DNA of 64,000 nt, taken from contig NC_090796.1 in the NCBI RefSeq assembly GCF_040054535.1, positions 15,403,501 through 15,467,500 on the forward strand, in the 5' to 3' direction. The stretch's first letter is position 1; every line of letters starts with the position of its first letter. The notes under the pieces are model-generated. The model was not told where the DNA came from. It did no database searches and was given only the letters and a program-made list of their open reading frames with translations. A program made the translations under genes and the position numbers. Below, piece by piece: positions 26,701-39,633 of the stretch. The DNA is from Antennarius striatus. Taxonomy: Eukaryota; Chordata; Actinopteri; Lophiiformes; Antennariidae.

Positions 26701-27644
26701 CCTGTGAACACTGCTTCAACACCTCCTCTTTAAATCTCAGGAATCCTTCTTGGATTTCGGGATCATTCAGAGGGAATGACAGGAAATGAGAGAAAGGTTG
26801 CTTTTTCCGGAAACCCTCAGTAAGGACTTCAATTCGTGTGACTGCAGATGAGACTGATGCTCTATGGGGACCTGTGATAACTGTTGGGCAAAGGAAGGCA
26901 ATTTAGAAACTATATTTTGTGCCTTAGAATGCTGTCAAACCTCCGTGGTGCTCCTAATTCTCACCAATCTGTCCTTCTACTCCTTGTTTTGGGATGCTGA
27001 TTGACGTCTTTGTGTCAAATTCCAGACGTTTGCGTGTCTCGCCTTTTTTCCCAATGATATATCTGTAGGGTATGCAAGTAAACAAACACATTATGCTTTC
27101 AACACTCTAGGAATTTAAAAAAATGAACTACTGTGTTTATCTAAAAATATGTTAAGATTGCATCACATGAAACACACGTTTCCTATTTAATTTTATGAAT
27201 TGTCTTATAACTTATTAACTTATATTTAAGATAATTGGATAAATTCTAACGGTAGAGAAGATACAACGAGCAAAAATACAATTTATTGTTAACTCACTTG
27301 TAAAGAGCACTCGGCACATCTATGGCACAGCGGAATCCTTTATTAGTTTGTTCAATGACATGGGCATCGCAAGCTTCATCTTCAAGTTCGTCACCTTTTA
27401 AAACATGGGAAACCACAAGTAAATAAACTCACCGTCACCTTTTAGTTTAATGAACTCAAGGTACAGTCTGTAAGACTGTGTGGGATCATATATTTTCATG
27501 CTAGTTATAATGACAAAAGCTACCAGGTGGCCCCGTGTACGTCAAATCTTCTTCTTCTATTTCTTCATAATGTTCTTCCTTAACTATATTTCTTCTGTAT
27601 ATTCTTCCCTTTATATTAATAAGAGGTGGACGTAAAACATCCAT
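23708..27644 (-). CDS. ascc1: ascc1, activating signal cointegrator 1 complex subunit 1
   Basis: ASCC1 is part of the ASC-1 complex (with ASCC2, ASCC3 and TRIP4), which acts in transcription and in nuclear repair of alkylated DNA. Nine coding exons join in frame: 27644-27524, 27394-27298, 27062-26965, 26880-26702, 26615-26482, 26157-26038, 25489-25365, 24886-24813 and 23824-23708. Together they give 354 aa (human 357). The start MDVLRPPLINIKGRIYR matches human MEVLRPQLIRIDGRNYR. A KH domain with the GxxG loop GKKG lies around residues 70-110. A 2H phosphoesterase-like (AKAP7-type) domain follows, with both HxT motifs: HLT at 181-183 and HGT at 278-280. The C-terminus YYASAGSITFS matches the human NYASCGQIDFS isoform. 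Every junction has GT/AG. It sits head to head with anapc16. Confidence 0.97.
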
Positions 27645-28177
27645 AATGAGATAAACTAAGCGAACCAAAAAACATAAACAGACGTCAAAAAGAGCTGGTT
27701 ATCAATTTGGCTTCTATTTCCGGGTTTCCTGCTTTACGACTAATGTCGTCACTCCGAACGTAAAGTTGAGCGCTCGTCGTAAAGTTGCAATAAGACAGCT
27801 AAACAAACAAGAGACAACTGCGCAGATTTAGAATATTTAACGATTTATTTTGGCGTCGACTGTAAGTTAAATTGTTACATTAATCTGTATTTGTAACGCG
27901 TTTTGTTTGGTAACATTAACATGAAGCTGTTGCTTACATTGGTGTTAGCTCGATAGTTAGCTTCCTAGCAATCACCATTAACTTGTAGTAGCATAGAGGC
28001 TAACTCTGTGTCGAATGTGTCAAACTCAAACATCTAATCTTGGGTTTGTTAGACTGCAGAGCGAACATTCGCTGCCTTTGCGTTCATAAAACTAGTTTTG
28101 TTCACTTGTGTGTGTCAGAGTTTATAACTGTGACATTTGATGTGATTTTCTTGTGTGTTTTTGAAGTTTAGAAGGGA
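27645..28177. promoter_or_regulatory. Bidirectional promoter between ascc1 and anapc16
   Basis: The two start codons face away from each other 533 bases apart, and no TATA box is evident. A GTAAGT donor at 27862 and an acceptor-like AG near 28163 suggest that anapc16 has a short non-coding first exon ending at 27861. If so, the shared core promoter is narrower, roughly 27660-27850. The arrangement fits a CpG-type housekeeping bidirectional promoter. Confidence 0.65.
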
Positions 28178-29515
<1,338 letters not shown>

Positions 29516-29721
29516 ATAAACAGATTCTGAAGCCTGTGTTGAATAAATGAGCCAAATAGGAACACATAGTTTATTTCTTTGTATAAATACTATCCGTCCT
29601 GAGTGGCTTTATTCTATAAATTATGTATTGTTGTGTAGAGTTAACTGAATGTGAGATGTACTTTATTGCTATTGTGTGAGCATGGTTTGTTGTTTTTTAA
29701 ATGACTTGCTATTTTTTTCAA

Positions 29722-29727
29722 AATAAA
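29722..29727 (+). terminator. anapc16 poly(A) signal
   Basis: A canonical AATAAA lies 207 bases after the anapc16 stop. An earlier AATAAA-like site overlaps the bases just after the stop. This is the likelier end of a roughly 230-base 3' UTR. Confidence 0.55.
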
Positions 29728-29739
29728 ATCCTGCCATCA

Positions 29740-30780
29740 AAAATGTTCTTTTTCTAAACTAATGACCAAACAATTCAAAATCTTTTACCTTTTTTGAGAG
29801 CTGTTTGTTTGAGTTTGCTCTTAGCCTTCGTGTTAATGAGCCAAACTTAATTTATTAGGACGATTCAAACAATGCAAAGTTAAAATAAGATTAGAGAACA
29901 ATGCAGACATTTAGAGACAAAAACAAAAAAATGCAGAGTTAGGAGGCAAAATGAACAACACCTGAGACTTTAAAAACACAGATTATTCCTAACCTTGTTT
30001 TGCTTGGGTGGAGGGAGAGAATATTCTGGTAATGGTGACACAGCAGCTAATAAAAGCTAAGACCTCAGTGTCTTTCTTTGGGTGTTGGTCGCTCCAACAA
30101 CACAAAGACAGATTGTAAATGGAGGCCTGCTTGGACGTGCCTCAGGTCAGTAGCTGTTTGTTTGTCCCCCGTCCGCCACACTGAGCAGACTTCTTTTGTG
30201 TTGGAAAGCTACCAGGAAACACAGAACTTGGTGGGGGGCAGGCAAACAGAATGTACTGTTCTGAATGTAAAGCCAGGTCCAGTCATCAGAAGACACGCCC
30301 TCACCTGGAGGAGTCAGCTAGAGGTTTGTTACACCACATACTTTCCAAGAATTTTCACAAAAAACATCTTCATGACAACTGAATTCACAACATCCTCCTC
30401 AGAACATGCTGTCCCCACACGTGTTTATATCCCAGTTCCTCCCTGCCATACTGTGGTCCATCCCCCTCACGTGCAGCGGCACAAATTATATCTGGATGCT
30501 CTCCAAAAACATTTCTTTGAGCAAACACTGAGCGTGTAGCGTCCGTACAGTACAGCTCTGAGACACGAAAACACCTCACAAGTCTTGGTTTTCTGTTCTC
30601 CTGCCTGTGTTTTTCCATCTGGACAAACAAAACTGTTACAACAGCCCTTTTATTGCTTTAGAGCACAATAACAGACTTTATGACCACAATAAATTTTATG
30701 CTGTTACGAAATCAATTTGTTTCTGTACAGTTCAGACAATTTAGATAATTTCTACCCAATTTCATCCTACTTTCTTTACC

Positions 30781-30862
<82 letters not shown>

Positions 30863-31440
30863 TGTGTGTGTGTGTGTGTTGTGTGTGGGTGTGTGTGTGT
30901 GTGTTTGTAGCGGGGGAGGGGTCATTATAGATTCTCGGCTGATTGTTGTCTCCATTAATCAATTGATTTTTGGTTTGAAATGTATTTGCTTTGCACAAAC
31001 AACAGTCCAAACCTTAGAGATATTAAAACATTATGAAATAATTCTCACTTTGGAGGAAATAGAACTTATGAAATGGTTTTAGATTTTAAAAAGTAGCAAA
31101 ATTTTCTTTCCAACTGTGTCATGAGTTTATCTGAAAAATCTTCATTTGCATAGCTAGTGACTAAAGCTGTTAGAATCATTTAATGCAGTACAGTATGATT
31201 ATTCATCTCTGATCTGTAGGAGTGAAGGGTAAAGCAGCATTAAAAGAACAATGTGTAAAAAAAAAAAAAAAAAGTGCTTTGTGACAGTCCTGTGTCTCTG
31301 TTGCACGTTTTAACAGTTTTCCAGCCGAGTGTGAATAAAAGATGTTGCAAATTTTAATGAAATAAACAGCTTTCAACCTCGCACAGCGGTGCATTATGCA
31401 GATGACGGTGTTGATGAGCTGCAGCTCCGTGTGGCAAATG
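29740..31440. other. Intergenic region between anapc16 and ddit4
   Basis: No gene was recognised. The interval contains the 120 bp TG microsatellite at 30783-30902, a 17-base A run near 31258 and ordinary AT-rich sequence. The 153-codon open frame at 30078-30539 has no familiar motif and is taken as chance. Confidence 0.6.
30783..30902 (+). repeat. (TG)n microsatellite
   Basis: A long TG tract with a few interruptions (TATG, TTG, GGG) toward the right end, about 0.9 kb upstream of the ddit4 TATA box. Alternating purine-pyrimidine DNA of this length can adopt Z-DNA. It is intergenic. Confidence 0.97.
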
Positions 31441-31448
31441 AAAAATTC

Positions 31449-31489
31449 TGATGTAATGCTTGAGCATAACAGATGACGTAATGTGCAAT
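31449..31489 (+). promoter_or_regulatory. ATF4/C-EBP-type element cluster upstream of ddit4
   Basis: TGATGTAAT (31449-31457) fits the C/EBP-ATF response element form TGATGNAAN. TGACGTAAT (31474-31482) is a CRE/ATF-like site and runs straight into TGTGCAAT (31482-31489), a C/EBP half site. They lie about 325-360 bases upstream of the ddit4 TATA box. DDIT4 (REDD1) is a known ATF4 target in mammals. Occupancy here is inferred. Confidence 0.5.
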
Positions 31490-31810
31490 GCAACACTGGA
31501 CCTGCTGAGGTTCGCCTGCACGGACCTGCTGGACACCGGTGCTGCCAGTAATCCACAAATGAAGCTTTTATTTAAACATATGGCGAACATTAAACAAAGA
31601 AATAACAAGTCTGGACAAGTCGTTGTTCTTTTCTACAGTGCTGTGGTCTGCTATTCATCACCCGGACCCTCCTCCTCCTCCTCCTCCACGTTCTCCTCTT
31701 GTTTGTCTTCCTTCTCTGCTGGCATGTTACCAGGCAGGACAGAGCGCAGATGGCGTGCCTCTCTTTTTGATTGGCTGGCCCCGGAGAGGTGGGCGGCGCC
31801 TACAAATCCT

Positions 31811-31818
31811 CTATAAAT
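31811..31818 (+). promoter_or_regulatory. ddit4 TATA box
   Basis: TATAAATA is preceded by an inverted CCAAT box (ATTGG near 31771) and a GC box (GTGGGCGGCG near 31789). This predicts a start site near 31840. A non-coding first exon would then run to the GTAAGT donor at 31985 and be spliced to the coding exon at 32196. Confidence 0.75.
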
Positions 31819-32228
31819 ACATTGTTGCAGGACAAATCCGCAGAGCTTGGCAGCTGTCGAGACGGACGTGGTTTCCTGAGGGGTACATAGAGCAGAGAAG
31901 CTGTTGTTGTAGACAATACCCGTTAAATAAAACATCTTTAACATCGACATCGGACTCAAACGGCGCCATTATTTCCAATAAGATGTAAGTATTAAATGAA
32001 ATTCCCTCTTTTTGCTAGCTTTTCCTCAAATTTTAAACAGTTAAAAAGCTTTTAGCAAATGTTTTCGCAATGCAAACTTGTTTACCAGGCTTGTATTCTT
32101 AATTCATCGATACTTATGTGTAATAAATCTGCTTATTAATGCATTCTATTTCGAGCTTGAGTGTCAATTTGCTGTATTTGTTTCCTCATAAACAGTTGAT
32201 GCTGTTGAATACTGCAAAGAGGACAACC

Positions 32229-32977
32229 ATGCCAGCTCTTTCTGCACCCACCGATGTCAGCAGCTTGCCCCCTTCCCCGGTGGACAGCAGCCCCAGGAGG
32301 CTGTCTTGGGGTAAACTGGTGCAAAGACTGACATCCAACAACAGCATGGAGTCGGGGTCCAACAATGGGAGCAGGAGCGACCTCTCAGACTCAGGTTAGC
32401 CAGCACCACCAGTGTTAACGGTTGAATTTCCTGTGTGCACCTTCCTTTTTTTTTTCTTCTTTTTTTTTTGTAACCCAGTGGCGTCTCTCATTTAGGGTCG
32501 GATGTCTCAGCGGAAGAACGGTTTTATGATCCGATGGAGGAGACCATCCTGAGGGAAGTGGTGGACCTGATTGAAGGAAGCCTGAGAGAAGCCAAAGAGT
32601 CGGACTGCGCCCTGAGGTGCGCCAAACTCCTCATCCCGGAGAAGCTCCTGGAGCACATCGGACAGGAGCTGCTTCACCTGGCGGCCAGTGAGCCTTGCGG
32701 TCTGAGAGGGGCCCTCATCGACCTCTGCGTGGAGCAGGGGTCCTCCTGCGAGAGCATGGGGCAGCTCTCTGTGGACCCCTACCTTGTCCCGACCTTCCAG
32801 CTGACTCTGGTGCTGAGGCTGGAATCTGGGGGGTTGTGGCCCAAAATCCAAGAACTCTTCAGCCCCAAGTCTTCCTCCACCCCCGTCGTGAGGCAGGCCA
32901 TCAAACTAAGCACTGGTTTCCGTGTGATCAAGAAGAAGCTGTACTGTTCTGAAGAGCTCCTGATCGAGGAGTGTTGA
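32229..32977 (+). CDS. ddit4: ddit4 (REDD1), stress-induced mTORC1 inhibitor
   Basis: DDIT4 is a short-lived cytosolic protein, induced by hypoxia, DNA damage and ER stress, that inhibits mTORC1 through TSC1/TSC2. Two coding exons (32229-32394, 32496-32977) give 215 aa (human 232), and a non-coding exon lies upstream. The C-terminal RTP801 domain is strongly conserved: [51 protein letters not shown] and the terminal LLIEEC. The serine-rich N-terminus ([19 protein letters not shown]) is fish-like and diverged from human. I chose the ATG at 32229 because it has A at -3. An in-frame ATG at 32199 has a poor context and would add ten residues. AATAAA signals follow at 33479 and 33555. Confidence 0.97.
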
Positions 32978-33554
32978 ACTGTGTTAGAGACCAACGAATG
33001 TTTTACCGTTTTATTGTCGGGCCTTATTGCTATGGCAACAGAAACTGTATATTATCCCTTCTGAAGTGTAAGAACGGACTTTGACATGTTCCCACTGTAG
33101 GGAGACAAACTTTATGGTACTTGGAGCAGGCGTTTCTCCATCGCCGATGGTCAGACATTCATGTTATAATGTACCATCACCATATATTTGATAAATAGGC
33201 ATTTTGTGAGCATTAAAGTGCGTACCTCAGTTTCTATTGAAACCACACAACGGCAGCTAGCTATATACGTTAATAGTGGACCATTGTTCATTTCTATTCA
33301 TGGTTGTTCATTGTAAAGTGAACTGAACCGCTTCAATTTAAAAGAGAAGGCCTACCACTGCTAAGAGCTCATCTTGTTTCTGTGTGGACCTGTCCTGCTC
33401 TCGTCTTTATTTATTTGACATTCAAATACTCTCATCATTGCACTGTTTTTTTTTTCTTTTCGTATTTTAATGACTGCTAATAAATTATTTTTTTAACCAT
33501 TTCTCTTTTCTGCTGTCTTATTATCTTAAATGTAAGATTATGAAAAAATCTTGC

Positions 33555-33560
33555 AATAAA
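33555..33560 (+). terminator. ddit4 poly(A) signal
   Basis: AATAAA lies 578 bases after the stop, with another at 33479. The intervening 3' UTR is AT-rich with T runs, in keeping with an unstable stress mRNA. Confidence 0.55.
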
Positions 33561-34086
33561 CTCTTCAATCTGATGTCTGTAAAACCAGCATAACAACCCC
33601 TCCACCATCATAAAGGGGTTTTTGCTGCATTTTCATGTAGTTTAAGCTAGTGGCATCCATGGAGAATGTTTTAACAATGAAGCCTACAACTCCCATGATC
33701 CCTTGCTACTTGCCTCTTTTGTTAGTCATGAAAGATAATGTTGGAGCCTGGATCCATGTGAAATCATGCTTCCAGGTTTCATGAAGAGATGTAGGAAAAT
33801 CAAAACCTGTTTCATACGGGGGTTTGATTCTGCTAAATGCACAGAATGATGACGATGATAATGATGAAGGTGTTCAATACAGCTGACATGCAGGATGGAC
33901 TGAGAGGTTCAGCATGTGCTGAAAACAGCTGAGCACGTAGGGTTCCATTCCTGCCCGTTCTGCACGTCCTCCAAAAAATGTGAACGTGTCCCAAGCCATG
34001 TTTCCACCTACTGGCGATGTGCTGACTCAGCTGCTGTCTGTGTTCTGTTCAGAGCGATGAGTCACCAACAGGTTTAAGTACCCACA

Positions 34087-34092
34087 TTTATT
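34087..34092 (-). terminator. Candidate dnajb12 poly(A) signal
   Basis: AATAAA on the minus strand lies about 1.38 kb after the dnajb12 stop, implying a long 3' UTR (34070-35475). ddit4 and dnajb12 converge here with about 0.5 kb between their signals. The 3' UTR interval shows no ORF of note. Confidence 0.4.
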
Positions 34093-35475
34093 TTCATCCA
34101 GGAGTAAAAAGAAGGAGGAAAAAGTGAGAATGATAAAGCATTTACAATAAATAATACAAAAAATAAATAGCAGAATATGAACTTAAGTGAGACAAAAAGC
34201 TTTTCCACGTCACATACATTATGCTCTGAAGCTAGAGCCTATTGAAGTCCCGTTTTAGGGGGCAAATCTTATTTCCTTGGCTTTTATTATGAAGGGAAGA
34301 TGTTGTACATGGTTTAAGGAGGCAGAAAGTGAGGGGTCACGTTCTTATATTTATCTCTATGTCTCACACACACAGCAGAACAAGACGAATCTCAGGTGTG
34401 GGACAAGACGGTGTGCATCCATCTGAGGTTTCACATTATTCCTGCATAGTTTCAGAATGTGCATTCTGGAGTCAAATCAGCAAAAATCTCCTCTGCTGAT
34501 CTGACTGCATAAAAGAAGAGGACGCGTTCGCTGTGGTGTCTAATCAGCTGCTACATGAAAAAAAATCTAACCTCACTGCGTTCTGGTTTCACACCAGACC
34601 TCCGTCAGCTTCAAGCGAGAGTTTGGAATTCCTTTGAATTCTTATCAAGAGGATGAGTTGGGTTTTTTTGTAAAGGAACAGTTCACCCACAAAGTTTAAA
34701 AATAACGTAACAAAGCCAACTCAACAGAAAGTTGGATGTTTTCTCCTAGCCACTAAGCTACAGCTGTTAGCACACAACCCAGTGTGCTAACGGTGCATGA
34801 ACGCAAAATGTTGTAGATGCACTGCAGGTTGACTGAACACACAAACGGCGTGTTTACTTGCAACTCAGAAGTAAACGCAACGTCAGATCTAGTTTAGTTG
34901 CATTTCTACAAACGACTGCGTGTGAACACACCTCCGTCCAGTACATGTACATGCTAATGCTGTTAGCTTAGAGACTCCACAAAGTCTTTTTATTCCTAAA
35001 AAGTTATTTTATGTTTTATCATGTAGTTTTAGTTTAGTTTACTTGTTAAGCAGAATATTGTGTTGCCGTGGATTAAAAAACTTCATTTGACTTTAATAAC
35101 AGCATGGAGGAGAGGGGATTACGATAGAATTCTCGTTATTGGGGTGAACTGTTCTTTTGAATGGCTTTTCCATTTCATAACATTAAACTAACTTTATATA
35201 TAATTTCAGTCGACTGACTAAAATTCCACAGAAAAGTTTCGTGTCATTCTTGTGGTCAGTTTGATGTCGGTTGCTGTTGGTTTGTGAAAGTTGCTCTTTT
35301 TCGGTCTCCAGATTGTTAAAGCTTGTCTCTTTGCAGCCAATAATGTTTAGTGTTGATTCTGGAAACCTGAGAGGAGGACAAAAAGAGAATTAGTTTGGGA
35401 AATGAAATGAAAGGTGTTCAGAGATGAGGATACTGCGTTTGTGTGGAGAACTTGCTTTTAATGGTGAAAGCAGCC

Positions 35476-38237
35476 TCAGCCGTGTAATGAAGCTGTGATC
35501 TCGGATAGCTTGGCGCAGCTCGGCGTGCGAGCCCTTTGGGCTCTTTGGTACAGATCGGAGTCTCCAAAGTAGCGAGCTCTGTAAAGCAAGCCTTCCTCTG
35601 CAGGAAGCAAGAGAAACATTATGACTCTCACGCCCCTGTTATAAGCAGAAGCAGCTATTTCCATGGATTAAATACACAAAGAAGCAACGTTTACTTTGTT
35701 GTTTCTCCTTCCAGCAGTTGTTGCGAAGGTTGGAAATATAATCATCCTCTACAGAGCGCTCCACGTTCTTCAAAATCACTCCCGTGAATTCCTTGGAGAA
35801 CTGCTCCCCAACATAATACGGCACCTTCAGGTTCTCCGTCAGCCTCTTCTGTGTGTAACCCGCTGACCTGCGTGGAGATAAAGAGAGATGTCACATGACC
35901 AAAAGCAGCGTGAGAAGGACGGATCTGGGACTGTCTGTCTCTGTTATTGTGACTTGAAACAGCAGTCCTTGCAAATACAAGAGAGGTTTGTGATTATTTG
36001 CAATATGAAGGCAGCGTAAACGTTATTTATATCGAACAAGATGTCTTTGGAAGACGTAAAGGTTATGAAATCTACTTAAACACTATTTAGCCAGGGATAG
36101 GGAAGACACTCACGGTCTGAAGCTGAGGCTGTACGGGGGGCTGTTGACCATGATCTGACTGAGAGCTGACACAATGACCAGGATGAGGATGGGCATGACC
36201 TGAACGAAGAGTGCGAGGCCTCCCTGCAGAGAGAACACACCGGCGTCACATACACCAGACGAGACAACGATCCGTTAACTTTCCATTATGTTTATTTCAT
36301 TTCTATCCTCTCTGAAAGACACTTTCACGACTTACGTCTCGCTGTCGCTCCCGTCGCTCTCGCCTCTGGTTGCGTCGTCCGTTAGCGTACACGTTAGCAT
36401 TGGCTGGAAAAATGGAGTACATGTTTAATAACACACCACACTGAGTATTAGTCAAAGACAAAGACACTAACTTGATGTGTAGCCTCCCCCAAAGAACATA
36501 TTAAAGAGGTCTTCAGGTGAAATATCCGGCTCAAAGTTTCCGTTGTCGGGGCTTTGCCTGGAAGGATGCCTCCTCTCATCTCCATATTGATCGTACTGCC
36601 TTCTTTTGCCAGCATTGCTCAGAACAGCATATGCATTCCCAATAGCTGTTGGAAGTTAATTATAAGGTTATGTCTGAGCATCACAAAAGCACCTCTTGCA
36701 ACCATATTTACTGATGGTTGGTCACCTTTAAATGCCTCGGTTGCACCCGGAGCACGATTCTTGTCTGGATGAAATTTCAAAGCCAGTTTTCTGTAGGATC
36801 GTTTGAGTTCATCCTCACACGCATCGGCCTGGACCCCGAGAATTTCATAGAAGTTTTTACATTGTTTTATCCTGGGAAGAGAACACATGAGTCTCAGTGA
36901 CAGGTAGACTGTGACCATTACCTGAATAACATGATTACTGTCTCACCTCCTCACGGCTTCCAGCTGATCTGCAGTATAGGGTCTGGACGTGTCCGAGGGT
37001 TTTTCTTCGGGTTTGGTTTCCTCACTCTTGGTGTTCTGCTGTCGAAACCTCGGGACTCCATTGACATCTGAGACGCCACCTCCCCCAGGTGTGAATCCAT
37101 TCTTTGCTATTAGCTCCAGCAGAGCTACAAGATTTTAAAACTTGCACTTAATATACAAATTAATTAATAAATACTCTGTACCTGTAGGTATCAATCAGCC
37201 AGAAAGTGAATGATACCCAACTTTGATTTATATTTTCTTATATCTACTTAAATTAATATGATCAGTGTCTGACTATTCTTAAACACTGATTAACTAACAA
37301 TTTTATCCTAAGGAATAAAGATATACAGTATTTAACAACCAATCACGGCACCTCTTAGTGGCAGACAAAATATAATAAATATGACAAATATAATATAAGC
37401 TTACCTACTTTATTCTCAGTCTTGAAAACAAAAAACCTCCAAAAGTAAGCTATACACGCTATACACATTTCCAAAAGTACGGTACTTTGATTCAAACGAA
37501 GGTCCTGCCTCTCACGGGGCAGTTAGCCAATCACGCTTTAGGTTTACACGATGGGCAGTTCTTTTGTCCAATCAGATTTGTAGGACGGTAACCGTCACTG
37601 CCCAGATCCCTTTCCTTCTGGGGTGTAACTGTATTCCAGAAAGTTTTATGAAAACACTGAGTTTGTTAACCGTGATATGAGGAAAAACTCTGACGTTTCA
37701 ATTTCAGAAAGAGTATGAATTAAACGGAGGTCGGTTACCATTGTAACTGAACCTATCCCTGTGTCCTCCCTCCTGCTGAGCCCGAAGCAGCTGTCAGACA
37801 TGGGGTGTCCGTTCCTCGGTAAGCCGATAGATGTCGAAGCACAATTAATTCAGATAGCCTGGCTTCAGCGGAGGATGTTTAGACCCGGAATACACGTCCT
37901 ATGAGCCCCTAGTTAAACGTTATTGAACCTAATTATATGTTATAATGGATTTTAAACTGATGCCATTTGCACTTTGCGCCTGTGGAACCGTTTAGAACAG
38001 AAAACTCAGAGTTTGTTGAGCCTGGTTTGAGGAATGGACCTGTGGACAAACCTTTAATAACAGCTACACACATATACTCATTAACACAATGTCGTCTAAC
38101 TGTCTAATCACATACTAATATTTCGGTATTCTTCCTTCATGATATTCAGGAGATGCTATCATGAGCTAAACAGTTAGCTCACATGCTATCACAGGCCGGG
38201 CCACTGCCGCTACAGATGCAGGTGATGCTGCAGCTGT

Positions 38238-38278
<41 letters not shown>

Positions 38279-38462
38279 GGTACTTCCGCAGCTTAAAGCA
38301 GTGTCCGACACTCGGTCATTTTAACTCACCTTTGGCCTTTAGCGTCGGGAAAAGTCTCTGCGCCTTCTCCAGGAACCTCTGCGCCTTCTCCGGCTGGTCG
38401 TTGGTCAACGCTGCGGTGGCAATATCAATGCAGCGCTCCGCTTCGTCCCTGTTTACTTCCAT
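35476..38462 (-). CDS. dnajb12: dnajb12, ER-membrane Hsp40 co-chaperone
   Basis: DNAJB12 is a tail-oriented ER membrane J-protein that recruits cytosolic Hsp70 for folding and ER-associated degradation of membrane proteins. Eight coding exons join in frame: 38462-38330, 37124-36947, 36871-36726, 36645-36472, 36403-36336, 36223-36114, 35867-35695 and 35597-35476. They give 367 aa (human about 375). The N-terminus [14 protein letters not shown] matches the family. The J domain starts near residue 105 and has the catalytic HPD at 138-140. A Gly/Phe-type linker with [15 protein letters not shown] follows. One membrane span lies at about 236-258 ([16 protein letters not shown]). The DUF1977 C-terminus has [11 protein letters not shown] and ends [12 protein letters not shown]...SLHG, which favours DNAJB12 over DNAJB14. 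Which teleost paralog it is cannot be told here. Confidence 0.95.
38237..38278 (+). repeat. (GAT)n microsatellite in dnajb12 intron 1
   Basis: About 13 GAT/ATG triplets lie some 50 bases inside intron 1 of dnajb12, just after its first coding exon. Confidence 0.9.
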
Positions 38463-39633
38463 CGCAGCGGCTAACTGGACCAGAAGTAAATAAAGGCGCC
38501 TGGTGATGACGTCACATCCCAGATGCTGCAAATTCAACAACAGTCAGTGGTATTAATTTATCTGTGTGTCCATTTTGGCCATGGGTGCATAGAGACCTGT
38601 TCAAATAGATTGTAGCTGCCTGTGATGCTTTTTGTTGCACATTGCGCTTTTGCCCGCTAGATGGAGACAAATAGTATTTTTAAAAATAAAGGTTACCGAC
38701 GTGTATTTATTTGAACCTACTTTCGTTTGAATATAAATTTCACCTCAGTTTATGCATTTTACTGCAGTTTATTTATATTTTCATACTTTTTTTTACTAAT
38801 AAGTAGAATTGGAAAGTAGTGCTGCAATGTTTGTGGCGCTCATGCATAATATTTAAAGCTTTTCGGATTTGCTGCATCTAACAGCACCCGCACATTTAGT
38901 TTCAAGTTATACTTTTTCCATGCAATGACGTCACACAATAATAATCACTGTTATGCCTGTAAAACTGGATCCGTTCTATTCAAATTCCATCTTTTATTTA
39001 AACTCTCTGACACGGAACAAAAAATGTGAATGTGCCCGGTTCGAGACGTCACCGGACAGCAGCAGCTGCTCTCCGGGGAAAGTAAAGCACATCCTACATC
39101 TGGCTAGAGAATGAATAAAAGGTGAACAGCAGATAAGTAAGCAGCCAATCAGAGCCGGAGGCTGAGTCGGCACCCGAGTGCTGATTGGTCGGTCGCACCT
39201 CGCGCTCCAGCGCTTTAATGATACTTTCGCTGCGGAGCTGCTATCAGTCTCCCTGTCTTGGTTACTGTAGTTTAACACACCGGGATATCATTGTTAGCAT
39301 CTCTTCTGCAAGTGTTCGGTGAGTTATTTATCTGCCATATTTTTGTTCTACAGGTGTAAAATCACTGTTACACATCGCGGTGAATGTATAAATATATAAA
39401 TATATGAATATAAATCAGCATCATCGTTACATGACCGCCTTCTTTTTCTCCGGCAGCGCAAGCTAGCTCGGCTAACCAGAAAAGCAGCTAATATATACAT
39501 CAAAGAGATTTATAAGCCTCCCTGATGTTTTTTCGTCACAAAAAAAAAACAAAACAGCGAAACGAGAAATTATTATAATTTTTTATTTGATTTTTTTGTT
39601 GTTGTTGTTGTCGCTCAGCATCACCGAACCACC
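38463..39633. promoter_or_regulatory. Shared dnajb12/scd upstream region with the scd promoter
   Basis: The dnajb12 and scd start codons are head to head, 1,171 bases apart. Toward scd there is AGCAGATAAG (39128-39137), a CCAAT box (39145-39149) and an inverted CCAAT (39184-39188), followed by a likely start near 39220-39260. This grouping resembles the sterol/PUFA-responsive promoter of vertebrate SCD genes, where an SRE-like AGCAGAT sequence sits beside NF-Y sites. A GTGAGT donor at 39319 and a CAG acceptor at 39617-39618 define a 5' UTR intron. The factor binding is inferred. Confidence 0.6.

Noticed and set aside
28014-28032. 'tgtcaaactcaaa' resembling the hAT-like MITE terminus
   Set aside because: Only about 13 bases match and no interior or second terminus follows.
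30078-30539. 153-codon open frame downstream of anapc16
   Set aside because: Composition and motifs do not resemble a protein family; no splice partners.
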